Shown: positions 19,401-29,973 of the stretch, one piece after another
Position numbering within the stretch: position 1 is the stretch's first letter
How the letters are laid out: each line of letters begins with the position of its first letter
Origin: Chiayiivirga sp.
GTDB taxonomy: Bacteria; Pseudomonadota; Gammaproteobacteria; Xanthomonadales; Xanthomonadaceae
Assembly (NCBI GenBank): GCA_022647565.1
Contig: JALCLA010000002.1
Location: forward strand, 124,001 to 188,000
Length of the DNA stretch: 64,000 bases
Reading direction: 5' to 3'
Translations under genes and position numbers: made by a program
The notes under the pieces: model-generated
Database searches by the model: none
Told to the model about the DNA's origin: nothing
The model's input: only the letters and a program-made list of their open reading frames with translations

Positions 19401-20687
19401 CTATTCGAATCCGTCCGAGAACAAGCCGTCGAACACCGCCGGCTCGGCTACCAGGAAGACGTCGGCGGCGATGTTGGTATCGGCGTCGACCAGGTCGGTG
19501 GATTGCGATTCCAGCGCGATGAGCTTGCCGTCGGCACTGAGGCCGAACGCCTGCCCGGAACTGCCTTGCCCGGCGCTGCCATCGAGCCAATCGACGCTCA
19601 CCAGGCGCGGCGCTGCGCCGCTGGCGGGCGCGTAGAGCACCTGCAACGCGGTTGCCGGCGCGCTTGGCGCGCATTGCATCAGAACGTCGCCGTTGTCGCT
19701 GACCCGGGCACGGTTGCAGGCGTCGTAACCTGCCGGCAGGCGCACCGCGCGCAGGGTGTTGGCGTCGAGGTCGCGCACGAACAGGTCGCTGTCGCCGGGC
19801 TGGGCCGCAAGAATGTTGGTGGCCGAGGTGCGGAACACCACGTGGCGGCCGTTGGGCGAGATCGAGCCGCGATCCGAGGACAGGGTTCCGACGTCACCAC
19901 CCACGCTGCGGTTCACGTTCTGGAAGCTGCGGGCACCGGTTTGCGGGTCGCGCGTCATCACGATCACGTCCGAGACATTGCCCGCGAACACCGGCGTCAG
20001 GTTCTCGGCGCCGGTCGCGAACACGAGCCGGCGTCCGTCGCTGGACAAGGCGCTGGCCTCGATCGTGAGCGAGTCGCGATTGCCCTCGGTCGCATCGAGA
20101 TTGCGTGTCACGAGATCAACGACGCCCGTGTCCATGTCGGCCAGGTAGACATGTCGCCGGCCACCCGCGGTGGAGGGTGAAACCAGATTGCTGGCGAGCG
20201 AGGTGAAGGCGATCCAGCGACCATCCGCGGACACCGCCGATGCATCCGACGGCCCGTTCGGTGCCACCCCGCCGGCACCCGGCGACACCCGCGCGAAGCT
20301 GCCCGTCTCGCGATCCACGCGCAGGATTTCGAGGAAGGACGAGTCCACGCCCGGCGCCAGACCGTTGGCATCGGTGGCGAAGGCGACGTAGCGGCCCTGG
20401 GCCGAGATCGACGGCAATTGCGCGCCACCGAACGGCAGGAGCGCATCGATGCGATCGGCCACCAGGTCGTAGCTGAACAGCCCGCCGGTGGTGGGATCGG
20501 GCACCAGGTTGGTGGCGGCCGATGCGAAGGCCACGACCTTGCCATTGGCCGATACCGCGGGTACGCCGCTCGCCGCATTGGGCTGGGTGTCGCCGGCCTG
20601 CACCCGGATCGTGATCGGGGCGGCCTGTGCCGTCTGCAGGGCCAGGCCCGCGACCAGGGCCGCGGCGATTTCTGTATAGCGGAACAT
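19401..20687 (-). CDS. Exported PD40/TolB-like beta-propeller protein with F-x-DGFE C-terminus
   Basis: A 428-residue secreted protein with a signal peptide (MFRYTEIAAALVAGLALQTA, ending QAAPI). It is built of beta-propeller repeats: VPAVSANGKVVAFASAATNL, PSISAQGRYVAFATDANGL, ASAVSADGRWIAFTSLASNL, ASALSSDGRRLVFATGAENL and SISPNGRHVVFRTSATNIL. No enzyme domain is present, so a binding or scaffold role is likely. The extreme C-terminus is PAVFDGLFSDGFE, and the FG-GAP protein ending at 60123 has a similar tail (GRVFGDGFE). It is divergent from the endonuclease I gene across a 400-base gap. Confidence 0.8.
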   Translation of the reverse strand: MFRYTEIAAALVAGLALQTAQAAPITIRVQAGDTQPNAASGVPAVSANGKVVAFASAATNLVPDPTTGGLFSYDLVADRIDALLPFGGAQLPSISAQGRYVAFATDANGLAPGVDSSFLEILRVDRETGSFARVSPGAGGVAPNGPSDASAVSADGRWIAFTSLASNLVSPSTAGGRRHVYLADMDTGVVDLVTRNLDATEGNRDSLTIEASALSSDGRRLVFATGAENLTPVFAGNVSDVIVMTRDPQTGARSFQNVNRSVGGDVGTLSSDRGSISPNGRHVVFRTSATNILAAQPGDSDLFVRDLDANTLRAVRLPAGYDACNRARVSDNGDVLMQCAPSAPATALQVLYAPASGAAPRLVSVDWLDGSAGQGSSGQAFGLSADGKLIALESQSTDLVDADTNIAADVFLVAEPAVFDGLFSDGFE

Positions 20688-21087
20688 GATGACTTTCCTT
20701 GTTGTGGAATGCGGCCGCGTCCAGGCCGTGCTCCAAAGTACGAAGCACGCTCGTACTTCCCGTCATGGCAGGTTGGTCGTCGTTCAGGCTCCACACCCTC
20801 GCACGCAAGAACCGACCACCATCGGGCGATCCGTGACCCAATCGACATTCGCGACCCCTGCCCCCACAATCGCGCCCCATTGCCGCGGGCTTCCCTGGAT
20901 GGGGATGCGGCGATCAGCAAGGCCAGGACCAGTCCGACGGCGAGGATCGCCCAGCCCGAACACTCTCGACCCTGGCGTGGGGCGCCGGGGCCAGCCGCAG
21001 CGCGGCCGATGAGCGCAGGGAACGGACCCGGTGTTGGCTCAACCGCCACACCCGCCGCAACGCGGCGTCGATCGGGGAACCGGGGTA
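20688..21087. other. Divergent promoter region
   Basis: Four hundred bases between two divergent genes for exported proteins. It must contain both promoters. A minus-strand open frame here includes one hydrophobic segment, but it lacks a ribosome binding site and runs out of frame over the PD40 gene, so no gene is called. Confidence 0.5.
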
Positions 21088-23103
<2,016 letters not shown>

Positions 23104-23122
23104 GCCGACCTTGCGTCCGCGC

Positions 23123-23150
23123 GGACGGCGGGGCACCTGCCCCGCCGTCC
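23123..23150. terminator. Strong hairpin between convergent genes
   Basis: GGACGGCGGGGCA and TGCCCCGCCGTCC form a perfect 13-bp stem with a two-base spacer, 19 bases after the endonuclease stop and 10 before the thioesterase stop. It lacks a T tract, so it may act as a transcript-end or anti-read-through structure for both genes. Confidence 0.55.
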
Positions 23151-23160
23151 CCGGGCCACC

Positions 23161-23955
23161 TCAACCAAATACCACCATCGACTGCCGACTGAGCGCCACC
23201 AGGTCGCCCTTCGGCCCCCAGATCCGGTTCGACTGGCTGGTATAGCCCTCGCCCGCCGCGACCATCTCGCTGTCGATGCGCCAACCCGACAGCGGCATTG
23301 CCGCATAGTCGAGTGCGGACAACTCCAGCATCCAGGCCAGCGAACTGCCCGGCGTGGGCGCGGAAAGCATCGACAATGCCACGGGCGGAATGAAGTCGGC
23401 GATGGCGAGCACATGGGCTTCGCTGCACGTCCCGGTGTCGTGCAGTGCGAGTTCCACCACGCTCTCGCGCGAGCTTCCGCCGCTGAACGGCGGACTGCCG
23501 CGCAGCCAGCGCGCGCTGAAATGCTGCGTGAAGGCGGGCGTGATCCCCGCCCGGAACGGGAAGTCGACGGGCTGTCCGCAAGTCACGTCCGGTCGAACCG
23601 GACGATGGACAAGCTGCGATGCGCGCGCCGCACCGAATAGCCCCACCGCACTGGCACACCGCTGCCCTCCGGCCAGGAGCCGGGCCTCGACCTGGGTCAC
23701 GCTCTTGCCCACGCGCAGCACGTTAGCCTCGGCCTGCAGCGCACCCGCCGGCACCGGCGCGATGAAGTTCATCTGCAGCGCACGCAGCGGCATCGTGCCC
23801 GGCACCAAGGTCCGCATCGCGAGCCACGCCGTCACTGCCTGCAGTCCGCCGAACGCGCTGCGGCCCTGCAGCCAGTCGTCCGTCACCAGCGCGGTTGCAA
23901 ATCCCTCGCCCAGGGACGCGGAATCGATCCAGGCGGACAGTGTCACGCCCGGCAT
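23161..23955 (-). CDS. TesB-like acyl-CoA thioesterase family protein
   Basis: A 264-residue double hot-dog protein. The N-terminal half has WLQGRSAFGGLQAVTAWLAM, the central helix of the hot-dog fold with its small-residue turn, and LRALQMNFIAPVPAGALQAE. The C-terminal half has LSALDYAAMPLSGW and ends ALSRQSMVVFG. These are features of the TesB/4HBT_3 acyl-CoA thioesterases, which hydrolyse acyl-CoA to free fatty acid. The exact chain length is not readable from sequence. It is convergent with the endonuclease gene and divergent from the transporter. Confidence 0.85.
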   Translation of the reverse strand: MPGVTLSAWIDSASLGEGFATALVTDDWLQGRSAFGGLQAVTAWLAMRTLVPGTMPLRALQMNFIAPVPAGALQAEANVLRVGKSVTQVEARLLAGGQRCASAVGLFGAARASQLVHRPVRPDVTCGQPVDFPFRAGITPAFTQHFSARWLRGSPPFSGGSSRESVVELALHDTGTCSEAHVLAIADFIPPVALSMLSAPTPGSSLAWMLELSALDYAAMPLSGWRIDSEMVAAGEGYTSQSNRIWGPKGDLVALSRQSMVVFG

Positions 23956-24108
23956 CCGCTGGCATCGGCGGCGCCATGCCTTCGGAATCCGCAGTATTCC
24001 GCCATCGCTGAACTCCTGCTGGGCAAGGCGGCCATCTTAGCGGCGTCGCGGTTCGCGGAATTTCTGCCTTACCATGCGCCCCTCGCTCCCGACATCCTCG
24101 GCATATCC

Positions 24109-25050
24109 ATGTCACCAGCGCAGCGCGCCCAGTGGCAGATCCATTTCTGCGTGCTGCTCTGGGGCTTCACCGCCATCCTTGGCAAGCTCATCACCCTGCC
24201 GGCCTTGCCGCTGGTGTGGTGGCGGATGCTGATGGTCACGGCGGTACTGGCCCTGCTGCCCAAGGTCTGGCGCGCGCTGCGCGCGATGCCGCGCCGCCTC
24301 GTCCTCGCCTACGCCGGCATCGGCGCGCTGGTGGCGCTGCACTGGTTGACCTTCTACGGCTCGATCAAGCTCGCCAACGCCTCGGTTGCGGCCACCTGCA
24401 TCGCGCTCAGCCCGGTGTTCCTGGCGCTGATCGAGCCGTTCCTGACCGGGAAGCGCTTCGAACCGCGCGAGTTGCTGCTCGGGCTGCTGATGATCCCGGG
24501 CGTGGCGTTGGTGGTGGGCGGCGTACCTGACGGCATGCGCCTCGGGATCGCGGTCGGCGCGCTCTCGGCCCTGCTCGTGGCCATCTTCGGCGCGCTCAAC
24601 AAGCGCTTGGTCGAACACGGCGACCCGCTCACCGTCACCGGCATCGAACTGGGTGCCGGCGCCCTGGTACTCACCTTGCTCGCACCGCTGATGCCGATCC
24701 TGTTCCCGTCCCAGGCCGGCGCGCTGTTCGAGTTGCCCGATGCCCGCAACCTCGCGCTGCTGGTGCTGCTGTCGCTGGCCTGCACCTTGCTGCCCTTCGC
24801 GTTGTCGCTGGTGGCGCTGCGTCACATGAGTGCGTTCGCGGCGCAACTGGCGATCAACCTGGAGCCGGTCTATGCCATCGTGCTGGCCGCGCTGCTGCTG
24901 GGTGAGCAGCGCGAACTCAGCCCGCAGTTCTACCTCGGCGTGGCCATCGTGCTGGGCGCGGTGTTCGTGCATCCGCTGCTGGTGCGCCCGCGCGAGAAGC
25001 CAGCCGCCGACCTGCTCGCCACGGCGGAGGCCAAGAACCTCCCGGACTGA
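24109..25050 (+). CDS. DMT superfamily (EamA) transporter
   Basis: A 313-residue inner-membrane protein with ten hydrophobic helices arranged as two EamA repeats. The first begins at FCVLLWGFTAILGKLITLPA and the second at AVGALSALLVAIFGALNKRL. It also has SVAATCIALSPVFLALIEPF and AAQLAINLEPVYAIVLAALL, typical of this family. Substrates range from amino acids to metabolites and cannot be inferred. It stands alone, convergent with the ADOP permease gene seven bases away. Confidence 0.9.
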   Translation: MSPAQRAQWQIHFCVLLWGFTAILGKLITLPALPLVWWRMLMVTAVLALLPKVWRALRAMPRRLVLAYAGIGALVALHWLTFYGSIKLANASVAATCIALSPVFLALIEPFLTGKRFEPRELLLGLLMIPGVALVVGGVPDGMRLGIAVGALSALLVAIFGALNKRLVEHGDPLTVTGIELGAGALVLTLLAPLMPILFPSQAGALFELPDARNLALLVLLSLACTLLPFALSLVALRHMSAFAAQLAINLEPVYAIVLAALLLGEQRELSPQFYLGVAIVLGAVFVHPLLVRPREKPAADLLATAEAKNLPD

Positions 25051-25056
25051 CCCGCA

Positions 25057-27672
25057 TCACTCCTCGCGCAAGGCCACGGTCGGCGCAATCGCCGCCGTGC
25101 GGCGCGCCGGTATCCACGCCGCGAGCAGGGCCAGCGCGCCCAGCAGCAGCGGCACCAAGGCGAACGAAACCAGGTCGAACACCCGGATCTGCTCCGACAC
25201 GCTCGCCACCAGGCGCGACACGCCGAACGCAAGCGGCAGGCCCAGCGCCAGCCCAAGCCCGACCTGCCTCGCCGCCTGGCGCAGCATCTGCCGCGCCACG
25301 CGCGCGCTACTCGCCCCGAGCGCGAGCCGCACCCCGATTTCGCGCCGCTTCTGCAGCACGAGGTAACTCACCAGTCCGTACAGCCCGAGGCAGCTGATCC
25401 CGAGCGCGGTCCAGCCCAGTGCGGCCGACACGCTGGAGGCGATCACGAACGGCATGCGCTGGAAGCGGAAGGCACTGGTGAGCGGCATGAGTTCGCAGGT
25501 CTGTGTCGGCGCGGCGCGCGCGCAGGCGGCGCGGATCGCCTCCTGCGCCACGGGCGACGCATCGCGCACCCGCAGCATCACATTGCCGAGGTCCGGGTCG
25601 CCCAGCGCCGCAGGAAAGTACAGCGCGCTCGCATCGACCCCGCCGACATACCAGCCGCCGACCACGTCCTCGATCACGCCCACCACCTCGTAGCGACCCG
25701 GGTGCAGTCCGGCAAAGTTTCTCTGCTCTCCGACCTCGATCAGCCGGCCCAGCGCATCTTCGCCCGGCCATAGCCGCTCCGCGGTGCGGCGACTGATCGC
25801 CACCACGGCATGTCCCGACTCGTCACTGCGCCGCAGCGCACGACCGCGCAATGCCTCCAGCTGCATGGTGTCGAAGTAGGCCGCGTCGACGCGGCGTGCG
25901 GCCAGCACGTCGGAGCGTTCGCCCACGCGCACTTCCAGCGGCGCGCCGGCGCCCATCAGGAACACGCTCGACGTACCGCCCGCCGCCTCGACCTGCGGCA
26001 AGCCACGAAGCTCGGTCGCCAGCGCCGGCGTCGGCGTCGGCGTCTTCACCGCAATCAGCCGCGTCGGGTCGTAACCCAATGCCACTTGCTCCGCGCGTTG
26101 CGCGTTGCTCGCGGCCAGGCTCGCGATCACCAGCAGCACGACGCTCGCCACCAGTTGCGCCACCATCAGCACGCCGCGCAGGCGCGATTGTCCGGCGCGC
26201 TGCAGGGCGCCCATGCCTGGCTGCGCGGCGCCGCCACGACGCCAGGGTGCGGTCGCCAGCAGCGCGGGCACACCGCCAAAGGTCAGCGCCGCGAGCAGCG
26301 ACAGTGCCAGCCCGTAAAGCAGCACGCGCGCATCGACCGCGACGTCGATCATGTCGTATCCGAGTTCGCCCATCAGTCCGAACAGGGCGCCATTGAGCGG
26401 CTTGAGCGCGAGCCAGGCCACGAGGTAACCGAACCCGGCGGCAATCGTCGCGAGCAATACCGACTCCGTCATCAGCTGCGCCACCAGACGCCGGCGCGGC
26501 GCACCCACCGCGACCCGCACCGCCAGTTCGCGCTGCCGCGCGGCAAAGCGCGCCAGCACCAGATTGGCGAGGTTCGCCGCCGCCACCATGAGCAGCATCG
26601 CGAACGCGATCCCGACCGGAATGCCGAGCAGGATGATTTCGGCGCGTTCGTCGCTGCGCAGGAAGCCGCGCCGCGGCTCGACCCGCACGGTCGACAGCTG
26701 CAGCCATTCATCGCGCGCCGCGTTGCCGGCCAGCACGCGCGGCGTCAGCGCTGCCACCGCTTCGGCCCCGCTCGCCCCTTCGCGCAGGAAGCCGCCCACG
26801 TCGATCTCCAGCGGATGACCGTCGCGGGCCAGGTTCATGGCGCGGTAGTCGGCCTCGCGCAGCCAGAGCAGCGACGAATTGACCGTGAGCCCGGTGAACT
26901 CGGGCGGCATCACGCCGATCACGTCGAAGCTGCGCCCGGCGACATTCACGCGAAGACCGATCGGGTCCGGATCGGAGTTGGTCAGGCGGCGCCACCCGAG
27001 ATCGCTCAACACCACGCCGGGCTCCGCCGCGCTCTCGCGCCCGCTGCGGAAGGTGCGACCGCGCGTGGCGTGCACGCCGAGCAGCTCGAAGTAGTTGTCC
27101 GTCACCGACTCGGCCGACACCGTGCGGGTCACCGCGGCCTGTACCGGCAGGCGCAGCCCACGGAACGCGTACAAGCCCTCGAACATCGACGGCACATCGC
27201 GCAGCAAGGCATCGGCGTCGTCCGGCGTCCATTTGTCCAGCAGCCGCGCCTGTTGGTTCTGCGAATCGACCGAAACCCAGCGCTCGATCCGCTCCAGTGG
27301 CGGGCTGCGCAAGGCATAGGCATTGAACAAGGCGAACAGCACGGCATTGGCCGCGATCGCGATACCGAGCACGCCGAGCGCGGTGACGCTGTAACCCGGG
27401 TTGCGCACCAATCCGCGCAAGGCATAGCGCAGGTCGCGCTGCAGGTTGTCGACGAAATCCAGCCCGCGCGCGCGCCGGCAGGCGTCGCGATGCAGTTCCT
27501 TCGCGCCCAGTTCGATCCGCGCCTGGCGCTGCGCCAGCTCCGGTGCCATGCCCTGCGCGATCAGATCCTCGCGCCGCGCTTCCAGGTGGAAGGCGAGTTC
27601 GGCTTCGAGTTCGGCCTCGAACCGGCGGCGCTGGGTCAAGGCCTTCCACCACAGTTTCAGTCGCGTGCTCAT
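25057..27672 (-). CDS. ADOP-type ABC permease (MacB/FtsX family)
   Basis: An 871-residue inner-membrane protein of the acidobacterial duplicated orphan permease type, which lacks its own ATPase. An N-terminal cytoplasmic stretch (RRRFEAELEAELAFHLEARR) precedes a MacB periplasmic core and two FtsX domains. The first has PVGIAFAMLLMVAAANLANL and the last ISCLGLYGLVSYLVLQKRRE with GVRLALGAS. The tail WIPARRTAAIAPTVALREE is the standard ending. The start codon overlaps the stop of the PadR gene (ATGA). PadR-ADOP pairs are common in Acidobacteria and Lysobacterales; the substrate is unknown. Confidence 0.92.
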   Translation of the reverse strand: MSTRLKLWWKALTQRRRFEAELEAELAFHLEARREDLIAQGMAPELAQRQARIELGAKELHRDACRRARGLDFVDNLQRDLRYALRGLVRNPGYSVTALGVLGIAIAANAVLFALFNAYALRSPPLERIERWVSVDSQNQQARLLDKWTPDDADALLRDVPSMFEGLYAFRGLRLPVQAAVTRTVSAESVTDNYFELLGVHATRGRTFRSGRESAAEPGVVLSDLGWRRLTNSDPDPIGLRVNVAGRSFDVIGVMPPEFTGLTVNSSLLWLREADYRAMNLARDGHPLEIDVGGFLREGASGAEAVAALTPRVLAGNAARDEWLQLSTVRVEPRRGFLRSDERAEIILLGIPVGIAFAMLLMVAAANLANLVLARFAARQRELAVRVAVGAPRRRLVAQLMTESVLLATIAAGFGYLVAWLALKPLNGALFGLMGELGYDMIDVAVDARVLLYGLALSLLAALTFGGVPALLATAPWRRGGAAQPGMGALQRAGQSRLRGVLMVAQLVASVVLLVIASLAASNAQRAEQVALGYDPTRLIAVKTPTPTPALATELRGLPQVEAAGGTSSVFLMGAGAPLEVRVGERSDVLAARRVDAAYFDTMQLEALRGRALRRSDESGHAVVAISRRTAERLWPGEDALGRLIEVGEQRNFAGLHPGRYEVVGVIEDVVGGWYVGGVDASALYFPAALGDPDLGNVMLRVRDASPVAQEAIRAACARAAPTQTCELMPLTSAFRFQRMPFVIASSVSAALGWTALGISCLGLYGLVSYLVLQKRREIGVRLALGASSARVARQMLRQAARQVGLGLALGLPLAFGVSRLVASVSEQIRVFDLVSFALVPLLLGALALLAAWIPARRTAAIAPTVALREE

Positions 27673-28013
27673 GCGAGCACCTCCGCGCGCGTTGCGCCAA
27701 GCACCGCGCCCATCGCCTCAACCAGCCGGTTCCACTCGCCCAGATCCTTGTTCAAGCGCGCCCGCCCGCTGCGCGTGAGGGTGTAGAACTTGGCCTTGCG
27801 GTTGTTCTCGGACACGCCCCATTCGGCGTCGATGTAGCCCTGCGACTCGAGCCGGAACAGGGCCGGATACAAGGCGCCCTGCTCGATCGCCAGCGTCCCG
27901 CGCGAGGCGCGCTGGATGCGCAACAGCACGCCGTAACCGTGCTCGGCACCGAGTGACACGGCCTTCAGCACCAGCAGGTCTAGGGTTCCGGGCAACAGGC
28001 TGGACTGGCTCAT
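27669..28013 (-). CDS. PadR-family transcriptional regulator
   Basis: A 114-residue winged-helix regulator. LLPGTLDLLVLKAV, HGYGVLLRIQ, QGALYPALFRLESQGYI and AKFYTLTRSGRARL are the usual PadR signature stretches. It probably represses its own operon with the overlapping ADOP permease. A promoter and a 6-3-6 palindrome lie immediately upstream (28020-28064). Confidence 0.93.
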   Translation of the reverse strand: MSQSSLLPGTLDLLVLKAVSLGAEHGYGVLLRIQRASRGTLAIEQGALYPALFRLESQGYIDAEWGVSENNRKAKFYTLTRSGRARLNKDLGEWNRLVEAMGAVLGATRAEVLA

Positions 28014-28019
28014 GGCTCA

Positions 28020-28064
28020 CCTAAATGGTTTAGGCAAGCTTAGCCGCCTCTCCTAAACCGTCAA
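28020..28064 (-). promoter_or_regulatory. Promoter and operator of the PadR-ADOP operon
   Basis: On the minus strand TTGACG (28059-28064) and TAAGCT (28037-28042) are separated by 16 bases, giving a plausible sigma-70 promoter. The palindrome CCTAAACCATTTAGG (28020-28034, arms of six) lies just downstream, and a further TTTAGG half-site overlaps the -35 region. This arrangement suits autorepression by PadR. The operator assignment is inference. Confidence 0.6.
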
Positions 28065-28159
28065 GGGGAAGGAAGTCATGGGTGGGAGGCTTCTCGTTTC
28101 GGCGGGAACCGGAATCCTGCTCCTGGCTTTCGCTCGCTCGCTGCGAACCGGGCGCGAAA

Positions 28160-28720
28160 TTCCGGGCGCCTCGACGTAGGCGTGGATTGGTCTTGGCTTT
28201 GCTCGCTTGACGCAGCCTTGCGGCACTTGTTTCGTCGGCCTCAGCGGCCGCCGACCTACTTCTCTTTGCGTCGCGGAAGAGAAGTAGGCAAGAGAAAGGC
28301 GACCCGGAGATCGCGCCCGGCTGCGCCGGGTTCGCGGCAGGCCTACGGGGTTTTCCGACGGCACATCCGTGTCCCGACGGAAAACTCGCGCGCTTCCTGC
28401 GCGCGATGCTGCGCACTGATCCTCCGGCCCGCCGCCGCGATCTACGGGACCCAGGAGCCCAGCGCATGCGAGCTCTTGGCTCTCCCTCCCGTCTTTGGCG
28501 CCGAGCAGCGCAGCCGGACTCGGGGGAAAGGCGCGCGTGTCCGAGGCCAGGGATGGCCGAGTTCGCGCCGGCCCGAGGCTGGCGAGCAGCACAGGGCACC
28601 GGACGAAGTCCGGCGCCAGGGCCGGGTGCCCTTTCTCTTGGTTACTTCTCTTTGGGCACGCAAAGAGAAGTAACTCGGCCGCCGCTGAGGCGGACGAAAC
28701 TCTTGCCAGCAAGCCGCGTC
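28160..28720 (+). repeat. Dispersed intergenic element, copy B (about 0.55 kb)
   Basis: This second copy lies in opposite orientation to the element at 14206-14680. Each end carries a hairpin: CCTACTTCTCTT against AAGAGAAGTAGG at 28255-28288, and GTTACTTCTCTTTG against CAAAGAGAAGTAAC at 28641-28674. Outside each hairpin is a GTTTCGTC-GCCTCAGCGGC module in inverted orientation, so the element has long imperfect terminal inverted repeats. The core blocks match copy A (for example GGCGACCCGGAGATCGCG and TCGGGGGAAAGGCGCG). Copies differ by perhaps a quarter of positions, so they are old. The rest of 28065-28802 holds no supported gene. Confidence 0.75.
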
Positions 28721-28802
28721 GAGCAAAAAAGGCCGAGACCCGGATTCCGGCCCTCACCGCCATGGCCTTCCACAAGATTCGCGGAAACAACACCACCTGA
28801 AA

Positions 28803-29870
28803 TCACGAATCGAACAATCCCGCCTGCACTCGCGGGTCGTCCCGCTCGACGAAATTCCCCAAGCCCACGCCCGCCAGCCGATAGCGCGTCCGCGCCGGCA
28901 GATCGACCCGCGCGCGCAGCTCCAGCGCGTGCGCGAGGAACTGTTCGAGGCTGCGTGGCGGGGTGGAGGGCGTGACGCTGCGGGTCAGCAGCCGGAAGTC
29001 CCCGGTCTTCAGCTTGAGCACCACGGTACGGCCGACGCGCGCGGTTTCGCGCTCGATCGCAAGCCAGGCCTTGGCCGCCAGGTCGCGCAGGTGCGGCTCC
29101 AGCTCCGCGAGCAGCAGGTCACGCGCAAAGGTGTCTTCGGCCGAAATCGACTGCGTCGGCTGGTCGGGACAGACGCGGCGCTCGTCGATGCCGCGCGACA
29201 GTTCGTGCAGTCGCGCGCCCCAGTGTCCGAAGCGTCGCTCGAGGGTGTCCCGCCCCAGCGCGCGCAACTCGCCCACGGTGCCAACGCCCAGCTCGGCCAG
29301 CCTGGCGGCCATGACCTTGCCCACGCCCGGCACCACGCCCACCGCCAGCGGCAGCAGGAAGGCTTCGATCTCGTGCGGACGGATCACGAACAGGCCGTCC
29401 GGCTTGCGCCAGTCGGAGGCGATCTTGGCCAGGAACTTGTTCGGAGCCACGCCCGCGGACGCGGTCAGATCGGTTTCCGCACGGATCTGGGCGCGGATGG
29501 CCTGCGCCACCGCGGTGGCGCTGGGTAGTCCGGTCTTGTTCTCGCTCACGTCGAGATAGGCCTCGTCCAGCGACAGCGGCTCGATCAGGTCGGTGTGGCG
29601 GGCGAAGATTTCGCGCACCTGGCGCGAGACGGCCTTGTAGCGCACGAAGTCGGGCGGCACGAACACCGCCTGCGGGCAGAGCCGCTCGGCGCGCAAGGCC
29701 GGCATGGCCGAGCGCACCCCGAACTTGCGCGCCTCGTAACTGGCCGCGCACACCACCGAGCGCGCCCCGCGCCAGGCCACCACCACGGGACGGCCGCGCA
29801 GGGCCGGATCGTCGCGCTGCTCGACCGAGGCGTAGAACGCATCCATGTCGATGTGGACGATCTTGCGCAT
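28803..29870 (-). CDS. dinB: DNA polymerase IV (Y-family)
   Basis: A 355-residue translesion polymerase. MRKIVHIDMDAFYASVEQRD supplies the first catalytic acidic residues, PLSLDEAYLDVSENK the second pair, and ASAGVAPNKFLAKIASDWRK the palm/thumb stretch. The helix-hairpin-helix GVVPGVGKVMAARLAELGV follows, then the little-finger domain. It ends RVQAGLFDS, a short beta-clamp-binding-like tail. The length is normal. It is divergent from the pseudo-receiver gene with about 100 bases between them; no LexA box was recognised. Confidence 0.95.
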   Translation of the reverse strand: MRKIVHIDMDAFYASVEQRDDPALRGRPVVVAWRGARSVVCAASYEARKFGVRSAMPALRAERLCPQAVFVPPDFVRYKAVSRQVREIFARHTDLIEPLSLDEAYLDVSENKTGLPSATAVAQAIRAQIRAETDLTASAGVAPNKFLAKIASDWRKPDGLFVIRPHEIEAFLLPLAVGVVPGVGKVMAARLAELGVGTVGELRALGRDTLERRFGHWGARLHELSRGIDERRVCPDQPTQSISAEDTFARDLLLAELEPHLRDLAAKAWLAIERETARVGRTVVLKLKTGDFRLLTRSVTPSTPPRSLEQFLAHALELRARVDLPARTRYRLAGVGLGNFVERDDPRVQAGLFDS

Positions 29871-29973
29871 GGGCCGGGTCCGTGGGGTGGCGTATTGTCC
29901 ACGCCGGGGGAAGGCGGCGGGCAAGCCGCCGCGACGGCTTGCGTCGCAGCCGCGACGAGCCGACCATAGCGCC

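Noticed and set aside
28030..28599. Open frames on both strands inside repeat copy B
   Set aside because: Low-complexity product, no ribosome binding site, and the same composition bias as copy A.
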